A program made the translations under genes and the position numbers. The notes beneath the pieces are model-generated. The model saw only the letters and a list, made by a program, of their open reading frames with translations, did not search any database and was not told the origin of the DNA. A stretch of DNA of 15,269 bases, taken from Anaerolineae bacterium. GTDB lineage: Bacteria; Chloroflexota; Anaerolineae; UBA1429. The stretch is from contig JAFGLK010000467.1 in the NCBI GenBank assembly GCA_016928125.1, positions 1 to 15,269 of the forward strand, in the 5' to 3' direction. This document shows positions 7,634 to 13,581 of this stretch, one piece after another; position 1 is the stretch's first letter; the number at the start of each line of letters is the position of its first letter.

Positions 7634-8476
7634 ATGGACACGCAACCAAGCAGCTTTGCCCGCACCTGGTGGGGCAATCACTGGCTCCAGGCCGTGGCGC
7701 GGCTGGTGAGCTCGGAGCGACTCGACCGCGGTCGCGCCTATGCACGCCTGGGACAGGTGAGCGGCCTCGAGGTTCACATCGGGCTCATCCTCGCCTCGGT
7801 TAAAGGCGCGCGCAGCCAGCCCTACAGCGTACGCATTGAGGTGGAGACGCTTTCGGATGCCCAGTGGGCCAGCGTGATCGAGGCCCTCGCGGACCGTGCG
7901 CTCTACGCCGCCGAACTGCTGAGCGGTGAGATGCCTCCACAGATCGAGGCTGCCTTCCAGGCTGCTGGGGCGAGCCTCTTTCCCGCTCGGCCGTACGAGT
8001 TTCGCGGCCACTGCGGTTGTTCAGACCCTGCGCGGCCCTGCAAGCACGTGGCGGCGACCTGCTATGCTGTGGCAGAGCGCTTGGATGAGGATCCCTGGGC
8101 CCTGCTCGCCTTGCGCGGGCGCACCCGTGAGCAGATCCTCGTCGCGCTGCGGAGGGACCGGACGGCGCGCCTCGAGGCGGGGCCGGGGCCTGCGCCCCTT
8201 TCGCACTCACAGGGCCGCGCGTCACAAGCGCTGGCCGCCTCTGCGGACCGCTTCTGGCAGATTGGGCCGGAGGCCAACGGGATTGAGATCCGTGTGCGCG
8301 CGCCCGACGTGGAAACAGAGCTGCTCAAGATCCTGGGTGACCCGACGTTCGCTCAGCACGAGGGCCTCACCGAAGAGATCGCCCAAGTCTACCGCCAGGT
8401 CTCGCAGCAGGCCCTGCGTCTGGCCTTTGGCTCGTCAGACTCATCCCCGTTGGACATCGACGAGGAGTCTGCCTAG
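7634..8476 (+). CDS. SWIM zinc-finger protein
   Basis: A 280-residue protein with one SWIM zinc-finger motif, CxCx(6)CxH: C127, C129, C136 and H138 in CGCSDPARPCKH. The N-terminus (FARTWWGNHWLQAVARL) is typical of the SWIM partners of bacterial SNF2 ATPases, as is the RGRAYARLGQV segment after it. SWIM domains bind DNA or protein. No catalytic domain is seen. A GTG start at 7628 would overlap the helicase stop codon, but GGAG at 7625-7628 stands 5 bases before the ATG at 7634, which fits better. The 2-base gap implies translational coupling with the helicase, and SNF2-SWIM pairs recur in several bacterial phyla, so a shared complex is a fair inference. The cellular process is not known to me. 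Confidence 0.85.
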   Translation: MDTQPSSFARTWWGNHWLQAVARLVSSERLDRGRAYARLGQVSGLEVHIGLILASVKGARSQPYSVRIEVETLSDAQWASVIEALADRALYAAELLSGEMPPQIEAAFQAAGASLFPARPYEFRGHCGCSDPARPCKHVAATCYAVAERLDEDPWALLALRGRTREQILVALRRDRTARLEAGPGPAPLSHSQGRASQALAASADRFWQIGPEANGIEIRVRAPDVETELLKILGDPTFAQHEGLTEEIAQVYRQVSQQALRLAFGSSDSSPLDIDEESA

Positions 8477-8479
8477 AAT
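8451..8479 (+). promoter_or_regulatory. sigma-70-type promoter for the corrinoid methyltransferase cluster
   Basis: TGGACA (8451-8456) and TAGAAT (8474-8479), each 5 of 6 matches to consensus, are separated by 17 bases. The -10 overlaps the TAG stop of the SWIM gene. Transcription would begin near 8486, leaving about 195 untranslated bases before the first methyltransferase gene. A nearby perfect TTGACA at 8504-8509 has no -10 at a workable distance. Confidence 0.5.
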
Positions 8480-8485
8480 GACGTG

Positions 8486-8680
8486 GCGCTGCGTCGCCTG
8501 GCGTTGACATCGGATCAGGCCTGACTCGCGACCGGGCGCCGGTGAGCCTCGAACAGAGGCCGCGCTCGCGCGTTGCCTGGGTTCTCGTGTGCGTTTGGCG
8601 TTCTGAGCGGGCTCATGACCGGAGCGGCGCGCCTCCCTCGAATGGGTCTGGCCCTAGCTGGCCAAGGTACGGAGGTGATC
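8486..8680 (+). promoter_or_regulatory. long structured leader upstream of the MtmB-like cluster
   Basis: This 203-base gap (8477-8680) has no convincing gene. It contains a perfect 10-bp palindrome TCAGGCCTGA (8515-8524). It also contains hairpins ACCGG-GCG-CCGGT (8531-8543) and GCCTC-GAACA-GAGGC (8546-8560), and the stem TGGCC/GGCCA (8649-8653, 8660-8664) just ahead of the ribosome site. No cobalamin-riboswitch box or other riboswitch core known to me could be found. Regulation through this leader is an inference from its length and stems. Confidence 0.35.
8671..8680 (+). promoter_or_regulatory. near-perfect ribosome-binding site of the first MtmB-like gene
   Basis: GGAGGTGATC is a 10-base match to the complement of the 16S rRNA 3' end and runs right up to ATG 8681. 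It selects 8681 over the Met 36 codons upstream at 8573. A second ATG at 8690 would also be in range. Confidence 0.8.
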
Positions 8681-10087
8681 ATGCTCAGCATGCTTGACAT
8701 TGCCCAGCGGGCGCGGACAGGCCCCCGCATGACGGAGCGCGACTGGGACATGGCTCTGTTCCGCAAGATGAATGAGCTGGCGGACAGATACCAGATCGCG
8801 GTCCCTGAAGACGACTCTTGGGAGAGCTTTCACAACAACGATGAGGCTGTGGCTGAGCGCGCTCTCGAGGCGGCCATGGCCTTCCTGTGCGAGATGGGCA
8901 TCTGGTGTGTCCAGACTGAGCGGGTCGTTCAGATCAGCGAGGCCGAGGTGCGTCAGGCCATTCTGGAGGCTCCTCGCAGCGTGGTGGTGGGCGAAGGCGA
9001 CGACGCCCGGCGGTTTGGGGATGGGCCAGGCGAGATAGCGCCCGGCGTGGGCACCGGGGCTCTGCATGCCCCCTTTGAGGATGAGATCGCCGTCGATGTG
9101 GCGCGCAGCTTTGTGCAGTCGCTCGGCCCTAGCCTGGGCTATCTGCAAAGCTACAACTACCGGCGGCTGCACGGCCGGGAGATCTATGGCGTGCCCCTGG
9201 AGGCTGCCGCCGGGCGACATGCGGTGGCCCAGATGCGGCGGGCCTTCATCGAGGCTGGCCGCCCGGGGCTGGCGGCCTTCTATTACCCGCTAAGCACCGC
9301 CGATGCGGTGCTTACGGCGCCGATCGGTCCGTTCGATGGGTTGAGACCGACGGACGGGGTGCTCTTTTCCACCCTACCTGACATCAAGCTCGACCTTGAG
9401 ATGCTGACCGCCGCGGTGGTCTATCGGGACTATGGCGCCACGGCGCTCAACGGCGGGGGTGGGGCTGCGGTGGGCGGCTTTTGCGGAGGCGTCGCAGGCG
9501 GGGTGATCGAATCGATCGTCAAGCCGATCGTGGGCTGGATGGCCTATGGCGATGTGTTGGGCGGCGGCGGCATTCGCGACATACGCATGTCGCGGCGAAC
9601 CCACTTCAGGGTGCAGCCCCTCATGAGTTGGGGCTCGTCGCTCTCTTCGCAGGCTCTGGGCCGCGTGACTCCCCTGTGGGGCGGGGAGGGCCTCAACACG
9701 GGCGGCGGCGTGGGCCACTGCTCGGGGCCCGGCACCCGCTCGCATCTGCTCGAGATCGCAATGGCCAGCATCGGGTCCGGTGTGGCCGGCGGACAAGGCA
9801 GCGCTCCCGACTGGCACGTGGCCACGATGAATGCGCGGCGTACGCCCCACGAGATCCTCTTTGCGGAGGAGGTGGCCGAGGCCACCCAGCGGGCGGGCAT
9901 CGGGCGAGACGACCTGCCGCGCCTGATGCGCCGGCTGACGGCGGAGCTGGAAGGCCAGCCCACCGAGCCAGGGAGAGACATTCGCGCGCTGTGGGATCTG
10001 CGGGCCAACCAGCCCCTCCCCGAGTACCGCGCGCTGGGCGCGTCGGTGCAGCGTTGGCTTGGCGAGCATCTCGGTTTGGCGTTCTAG
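8681..10087 (+). CDS. MtmB-family corrinoid-dependent methyltransferase, pyrrolysine-free (first copy)
   Basis: A 468-residue protein collinear with archaeal monomethylamine methyltransferase MtmB (458 residues). Shared landmarks are RARTGPRMTERDWD at the start, MGIWCVQTERVVQ (MtmB CGIYCTDTHRIVK), AGRPG, DIKLDL, VGGFCGG and the C-terminal tail. MtmB moves a methyl group from monomethylamine to a corrinoid protein through pyrrolysine 202. Here the frame has no in-frame TAG, and the aligned residue is Phe200 (TTC, 9278-9280). By eye, MtmB Glu229, Glu259 and Gln333 align with Leu, Gly and Gly. Methylamine is thus an unlikely substrate by the known mechanism. Non-pyrrolysine members of the related MttB family use quaternary amines such as glycine betaine, which is a possible parallel. 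The partner corrinoid protein is the next gene, 122 bases on. The fold is well supported; the substrate is unknown. Confidence 0.85.
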   Translation: MLSMLDIAQRARTGPRMTERDWDMALFRKMNELADRYQIAVPEDDSWESFHNNDEAVAERALEAAMAFLCEMGIWCVQTERVVQISEAEVRQAILEAPRSVVVGEGDDARRFGDGPGEIAPGVGTGALHAPFEDEIAVDVARSFVQSLGPSLGYLQSYNYRRLHGREIYGVPLEAAAGRHAVAQMRRAFIEAGRPGLAAFYYPLSTADAVLTAPIGPFDGLRPTDGVLFSTLPDIKLDLEMLTAAVVYRDYGATALNGGGGAAVGGFCGGVAGGVIESIVKPIVGWMAYGDVLGGGGIRDIRMSRRTHFRVQPLMSWGSSLSSQALGRVTPLWGGEGLNTGGGVGHCSGPGTRSHLLEIAMASIGSGVAGGQGSAPDWHVATMNARRTPHEILFAEEVAEATQRAGIGRDDLPRLMRRLTAELEGQPTEPGRDIRALWDLRANQPLPEYRALGASVQRWLGEHLGLAF

Positions 10088-10209
10088 CCTGCGCGTCGCC
10101 GTGTCTCGGGCGGTTGCCCCCGATAGGAGAGGCCACGCGGAGGCTCCACCAACGTCGGCGCACTTCGCAGGCTGGCACCGTCACCGCATAACACACGAGG
10201 AGAGGAAGC
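10088..10209 (+). other. intergenic gap before the corrinoid protein gene
   Basis: A 122-base gap with no gene. TCGGG/CCCGA (about 10106-10122) can form a short stem just after the methyltransferase stop, without a T run. A weak promoter-like pair, TTCGCA (10164-10169) and CATAAC (10187-10192) with 17-base spacing, matches consensus at only 4 of 6 in each box and would leave a very short leader. Read-through from the upstream promoter is the simpler view. Confidence 0.3.
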
Positions 10210-10860
10210 ATGGCAAGCCCTGAAGAACTGCTCGAGCGGCTGTCGACGGCGATCCTGGAGTATGACGCCGAGCGCTCCCAATTCGCCGCCCAAGCGATCG
10301 TCGCCGCCGGGCTAGACCCGGTGACTGTGCTCAATACCACCGTGGCCGAGACGGCCAACGAGGTGGGCGACCGCTTTGAGCGCGGTGAGTTCTTCTTGCC
10401 GCATCTGGTGTTGGCAGGCAATGCCATCGAGGCCGCCAGTGACGTCCTGCAGCGGGCGGTCACAAGCGGGGAACTCGCCGAGCGAAAGGTGATCGTGATC
10501 GGCACCGTGGAGGGCGACTTGCACAGTTTGGGCAAGAACATCGTGGCCGTGATGCTGCGCGCCGCGGGTTTTGAGGTCCATGATCTGGGGGTGAACGTGC
10601 GCAGCACCACGTTCATTCAGCGCGCCCAAGAAGTGGGCGCGGACCTCATCGGGCTGTCATGCCTGATGACCACCACGCTGCCCTATCAGCGTGAGGTGAT
10701 CGAGGATCTGAAGGCTCAGGGACTGCGGGAGCGTTTTCAGGTGATCGTGGGCGGTGGCCCGGTGACCGAGGCCTGGGCGGAGGAGATCGGCGCGGACGGG
10801 TACGGGCGCGACGTGATCGAGGCCGTGCAGGTGGCCAAGGTCTTGACGGGTCTGGCCTGA
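10210..10860 (+). CDS. corrinoid (cobalamin-binding) methyl-carrier protein, MtmC/MtbC/MttC type
   Basis: A 216-residue protein with the two-part layout of small methyltransferase corrinoid proteins. A helical cap is at about residues 1-90 (ETANEVGDRFERGEFFLPHL). A Rossmann-like B12 domain follows at about 92-214, with the base-off/His-on signature DLHSLGKN: D103, H105 (lower axial ligand to cobalt) and G108. The later B12 motifs GLSCLMTTT (148-156) and GGGPVT (181-186) are also present. It should carry the methyl group as methyl-Co(III) between the substrate methyltransferase and an acceptor enzyme. GAGGAGAGGAAGC gives a strong ribosome site before ATG 10210. It is flanked by two MtmB-like genes, so it probably serves both. 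Co(I) proteins of this kind need a reductive activase; none is in the window. Confidence 0.93.
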   Translation: MASPEELLERLSTAILEYDAERSQFAAQAIVAAGLDPVTVLNTTVAETANEVGDRFERGEFFLPHLVLAGNAIEAASDVLQRAVTSGELAERKVIVIGTVEGDLHSLGKNIVAVMLRAAGFEVHDLGVNVRSTTFIQRAQEVGADLIGLSCLMTTTLPYQREVIEDLKAQGLRERFQVIVGGGPVTEAWAEEIGADGYGRDVIEAVQVAKVLTGLA

Positions 10861-10886
10861 GGCCGCTCCTGGATCTAGCGCGGCCT
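10860..10886 (+). promoter_or_regulatory. hairpin between corrinoid gene stop and second MtmB-like ribosome site
   Basis: AGGCCGC (10860-10866) and GCGGCCT (10880-10886) form a perfect 7-bp stem with a 13-base loop. The stem begins on the last base of the corrinoid stop codon and ends 2 bases before the GGAGG (10889-10893) of the next gene. It could tune translation of the second methyltransferase relative to the carrier, or stabilise processed RNA. There is no T run, so it is not an intrinsic terminator. Confidence 0.4.
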
Positions 10887-10904
10887 ACGGAGGTGCATGA
10901 GCGG

Positions 10905-12290
10905 ATGGCTCTCGACCTGCTGGATGTGGCTGAGCGGGCGCAGACGGGACCACGCATGGCGTCGTCGCCCGGGGCGACGCCGACAAGCTGGGAGATGGGG
11001 CTCTTTGCCAAGGTGACGGAGTTGGCCCAGCGGTACGATATCCATATGCCCGCCGATGTGGGTTGGTTCAATGAAGATGAGGGTCTGACGGCTCGCGCCT
11101 TTGCGGCCGGCGTTGACCTGCTCGTCGAGATGGGCGTGTACTGCGCCTCTAGCGAGCGGGTCGTGCAGTTCAGCCGCGAGGAGGTGCTGGCCGCTGCGCG
11201 CGAAACGCCCGCGCATCTTGCCATCGGCCAGGGGGCAGATGTGCGTGTGCTGAGCAAGCGCCAGCCGATCGGGCACGAGGCCCTGAACCTCTGCCCGGGC
11301 ATGCATGCGCCCTTTGATGAGCGAGTGGCGGAGCGCGTGGCCGCGATCTATGCGGCTGACCCGCGCGTGGATTTCATCGAGGGGTACACGGCTGCCGAGA
11401 TGGGCGGAAGGCGCATCTTTGGGCCGGCTCTGGAGGCGTGGGGCGCGCATCGCCAGGTGATGCAGCTCCGTCACGCGGCTGAGGTTGGCGGGCGCCCGGG
11501 CCTGGCGATCGCCCTCTATCCCCTGAACACCCATGCGGGCGCGCTTCTGGCGGCGCTCGATCGAGAGTGCGGCCTGCGGCCGGGCGATGGCATGCTGCTG
11601 TCGATCCTGCCCGATGTCAAGATGGAGACGGATCTCCTGACCACGGCCATCATCGCTCAGGACTATGGGCTGTTCGGCCTGAGTGCGAGCTTTGGGATCG
11701 TGGGTGGCTTCTGCGGCGGCCTCGAAGGGGCGCTGATCGAAGGCGTGGCCAAGGCTCTGGCGGCGATGTTGGTCTATGGTGTACAGGTCAATGTGGTTGG
11801 TGTAGAGGGGCAACCGCGCCCGCGAGCCAGCGGCAGCATGTTGCGTCCCACAGCCTGGGCTCGCTCCGTCGTGACCCAGGCGCTCAACACTCATACGGAC
11901 ATGATCTGCATGGCCCTGGGATTCTCCGCCTCGGGGGCAGGCACGCATTCTAACCTGGCTGAGATCGCCCTGCGGGCCATCGAGGCGCATATCAACGGGG
12001 CAAACCTGTACGTGGCGAGACACAGTCGCGCCCAGATGAACGCCGGGCAGACGCCGCTGGAGGCACGCTGGCTGGCCGCGGTGGCCGACGCCGCCCGTCG
12101 CGCGCGGCTGAATCGCGCGCAGGCTGGCGCGATCTGCGCACGCGTCGCCGAGAGCCTGGGCGAGCCCGAGCCGGGCCAGGAGATCGAGGCCTGCTATGAC
12201 CTGATGGCCGCACAGCCTCGTCCAACCTACGCGCGCATCTATGCGGAGCTCAAGGAGGAGCTCTCGGGCTGGGGGCTGGACTTCGGATAG
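10905..12290 (+). CDS. MtmB-family corrinoid-dependent methyltransferase, pyrrolysine-free (second copy)
   Basis: A 461-residue diverged paralogue of the gene at 8681. They share RAQTGPRM near the start, MGVYCASSERVVQFS, GGRPGLA, DGMLLSILPDVK and VGGFCGG. The frame is continuous with no TAG. The residue aligned with MtmB pyrrolysine 202 is Ala203 (GCC, 11511-11513), and MtmB Glu229, Glu259 and Gln333 align by eye with Leu, Ala and Leu. The two copies differ from each other at the pyrrolysine position and around it. That suggests different substrates or a division of labour, not a simple duplicate. ATG 10905 was chosen because it aligns with the first copy's start. GGAGG at 10889-10893 is 11 bases away, a little far, and the in-frame GTG at 10893 overlaps that site. 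The patatin gene follows after 20 bases. Confidence 0.83.
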   Translation: MALDLLDVAERAQTGPRMASSPGATPTSWEMGLFAKVTELAQRYDIHMPADVGWFNEDEGLTARAFAAGVDLLVEMGVYCASSERVVQFSREEVLAAARETPAHLAIGQGADVRVLSKRQPIGHEALNLCPGMHAPFDERVAERVAAIYAADPRVDFIEGYTAAEMGGRRIFGPALEAWGAHRQVMQLRHAAEVGGRPGLAIALYPLNTHAGALLAALDRECGLRPGDGMLLSILPDVKMETDLLTTAIIAQDYGLFGLSASFGIVGGFCGGLEGALIEGVAKALAAMLVYGVQVNVVGVEGQPRPRASGSMLRPTAWARSVVTQALNTHTDMICMALGFSASGAGTHSNLAEIALRAIEAHINGANLYVARHSRAQMNAGQTPLEARWLAAVADAARRARLNRAQAGAICARVAESLGEPEPGQEIEACYDLMAAQPRPTYARIYAELKEELSGWGLDFG

Positions 12291-12310
12291 GCTCAAGGAG
12301 GGACGGCGCG

Positions 12311-13516
12311 ATGCAGTATGATCTGGTCTTTGAGGGCGGCGGCGCCAAGGGCATGGCCTTTGTGGGGGCGCTGCAGGCCTTTGAGGCGCATGGGCACACC
12401 ATCGGCCGGCTGCTGGGCACCTCTGCCGGGGCGATCACGGCGGCCCTGATGGCCGTGGGCTATGACAGCCAGGAGATGCTCGCCGCCCTGGGCGAGACCG
12501 CCTCCGATGGCGAGCCGATTTTTGCCAGCTTCATGGGAGCGCCCCAGGATGTGAGTCCGGACGAGTTGACCGATAGCGCGACGCGCCGCCTGTTGCGCGA
12601 TCTGGAAATACCCGGCCTACCGGCCGCTCTGGAGGACAGGCTGGACGATTGGATCGCCTCCGCCCTGGCCAGGCATCCCCGTTTTCGTCACGTCTATTCG
12701 TTCATCGAGCGAGGAGGCTGGTATTCGGCGCACGCTTTTCTGACCTGGTTGGAGGGCAAGCTGGAGAGCGGCGCCTTCCAGGGCCAGCCCCGGCGCTTTG
12801 GCGCGGTGACACTGGAGGCGCTGTATCGCGCCACCGGGCGTCACCTCTCGCTGGTGGCGGCCGATATCACGGCCGGGCGTCTGCTGGTGCTGAACCACTA
12901 TACCGCGCCCCACTGCCCGCTGGTGTGGGCCGTGCGCATGTCGATGAGCATCCCGCTGTTGTGGCAGGAGGTGGTGTGGCGCGCGTCATGGGGCGCCTAT
13001 CGCGGCGAGGCGATCGGCGGGCACCGCATCGTGGATGGCGGCCTGCTCTCCAATTTCCCCCTGGAGCTGCTGGTATCGGATGCGCCCTACGTCATGGCTG
13101 TGATGGGTCCCAAAGAGGCGGGGCACGTATTGGGGCTGCTGATCGACGAGAGCCTGCCCGTTGAGGCGTTGGACGCTTCGATTCCCTATGAGGCGCCCAT
13201 CGATCTATCCGAGCTGCCGACCGTCCAGCGTCTGCGGGGTTTGGTCAATGCGCTCACTCAGGCCCACGACAAGATGGTGCTGGAGGCCTTCGAGGACCTG
13301 GTGGTCCGCCTGCCAGCCGAGAGCTATGGCACAACCGAGTTCGCCATGAGCGCGACCCGCCGAGAGGCGCTGGTCGATGCCGGGCGCCGGGCCATGGAGG
13401 CTCATCTGGCGCGTGAGGAGGCGGTCCCCACCGAGGCGCCTCTGGAGGCCGATGCCCGAGCCACTCGGGCTGCGCGTCAGGCGGATGAGCTAGCTCGCCG
13501 GGTGCTTGCTCGCTAG
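12311..13516 (+). CDS. patatin-like phospholipase / acyl hydrolase
   Basis: A 401-residue protein with the complete patatin catalytic set. The oxyanion-hole loop is EGGGAKG (residues 8-14). The nucleophile elbow is GTSAG (36-40, Ser38), and the catalytic aspartate is Asp242 in VDGGLLSNFP. Patatins use a Ser-Asp dyad to hydrolyse acyl groups from phospholipids or other lipids. No signal peptide or transmembrane segment is visible, so it is probably cytosolic or membrane-peripheral. The C-terminal 50 residues are Ala/Arg/Glu-rich and look helical. AAGGAGGG is 7 bases upstream of the ATG. The 20-base gap to the second MtmB-like gene argues for one transcript. The link to methyl transfer is unexplained; release of a methylated lipid-derived compound is only a guess. 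Confidence 0.9.
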   Translation: MQYDLVFEGGGAKGMAFVGALQAFEAHGHTIGRLLGTSAGAITAALMAVGYDSQEMLAALGETASDGEPIFASFMGAPQDVSPDELTDSATRRLLRDLEIPGLPAALEDRLDDWIASALARHPRFRHVYSFIERGGWYSAHAFLTWLEGKLESGAFQGQPRRFGAVTLEALYRATGRHLSLVAADITAGRLLVLNHYTAPHCPLVWAVRMSMSIPLLWQEVVWRASWGAYRGEAIGGHRIVDGGLLSNFPLELLVSDAPYVMAVMGPKEAGHVLGLLIDESLPVEALDASIPYEAPIDLSELPTVQRLRGLVNALTQAHDKMVLEAFEDLVVRLPAESYGTTEFAMSATRREALVDAGRRAMEAHLAREEAVPTEAPLEADARATRAARQADELARRVLAR

Positions 13517-13542
13517 ACAGCGACCTGCGATCGGGGCATAAT
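13514..13542 (+). promoter_or_regulatory. sigma-70-type promoter for the fucose-isomerase-like gene
   Basis: TAGACA (13514-13519) and CATAAT (13537-13542), each 5 of 6 to consensus, are spaced by 17 bases. The -35 starts on the TAG stop codon of the patatin gene. A start near 13549 would give a leader of about 33 bases ending in AGGAGG and the ATG at 13582. This suggests the gene can be expressed apart from the cluster upstream. Confidence 0.55.
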
Positions 13543-13581
13543 GACCCTAGCTGATCCATCCGAAGCAGGAGGTATACTGCA

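Noticed and set aside
8504..8509. Perfect TTGACA as a -35 for the methyltransferase cluster
   Set aside because: No acceptable -10 lies 15-19 bases downstream. The pair at 8451-8479 is better.
8573..8680. Upstream start for the first MtmB-like gene at 8573
   Set aside because: The extra 36 residues have no counterpart in the paralogue or in recalled MtmB, and the excellent ribosome site sits directly before 8681.
8486..10209. Cobalamin riboswitch in front of the corrinoid cluster or the corrinoid gene
   Set aside because: No GCCACTG-type B12 box or matching core was found in either the 8477-8680 or the 10088-10209 gap.
8681..12290. Pyrrolysine encoded by an in-frame amber codon in the MtmB-like genes
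   Set aside because: Both frames run without any TAG from start to stop, and the aligned positions are ordinary Phe and Ala codons.
10875..12296. A 473-codon open frame on the minus strand opposite the second MtmB-like gene
   Set aside because: Same reason: antisense to a conserved protein, Arg/His/Gln-rich shadow composition and no recognisable domain.
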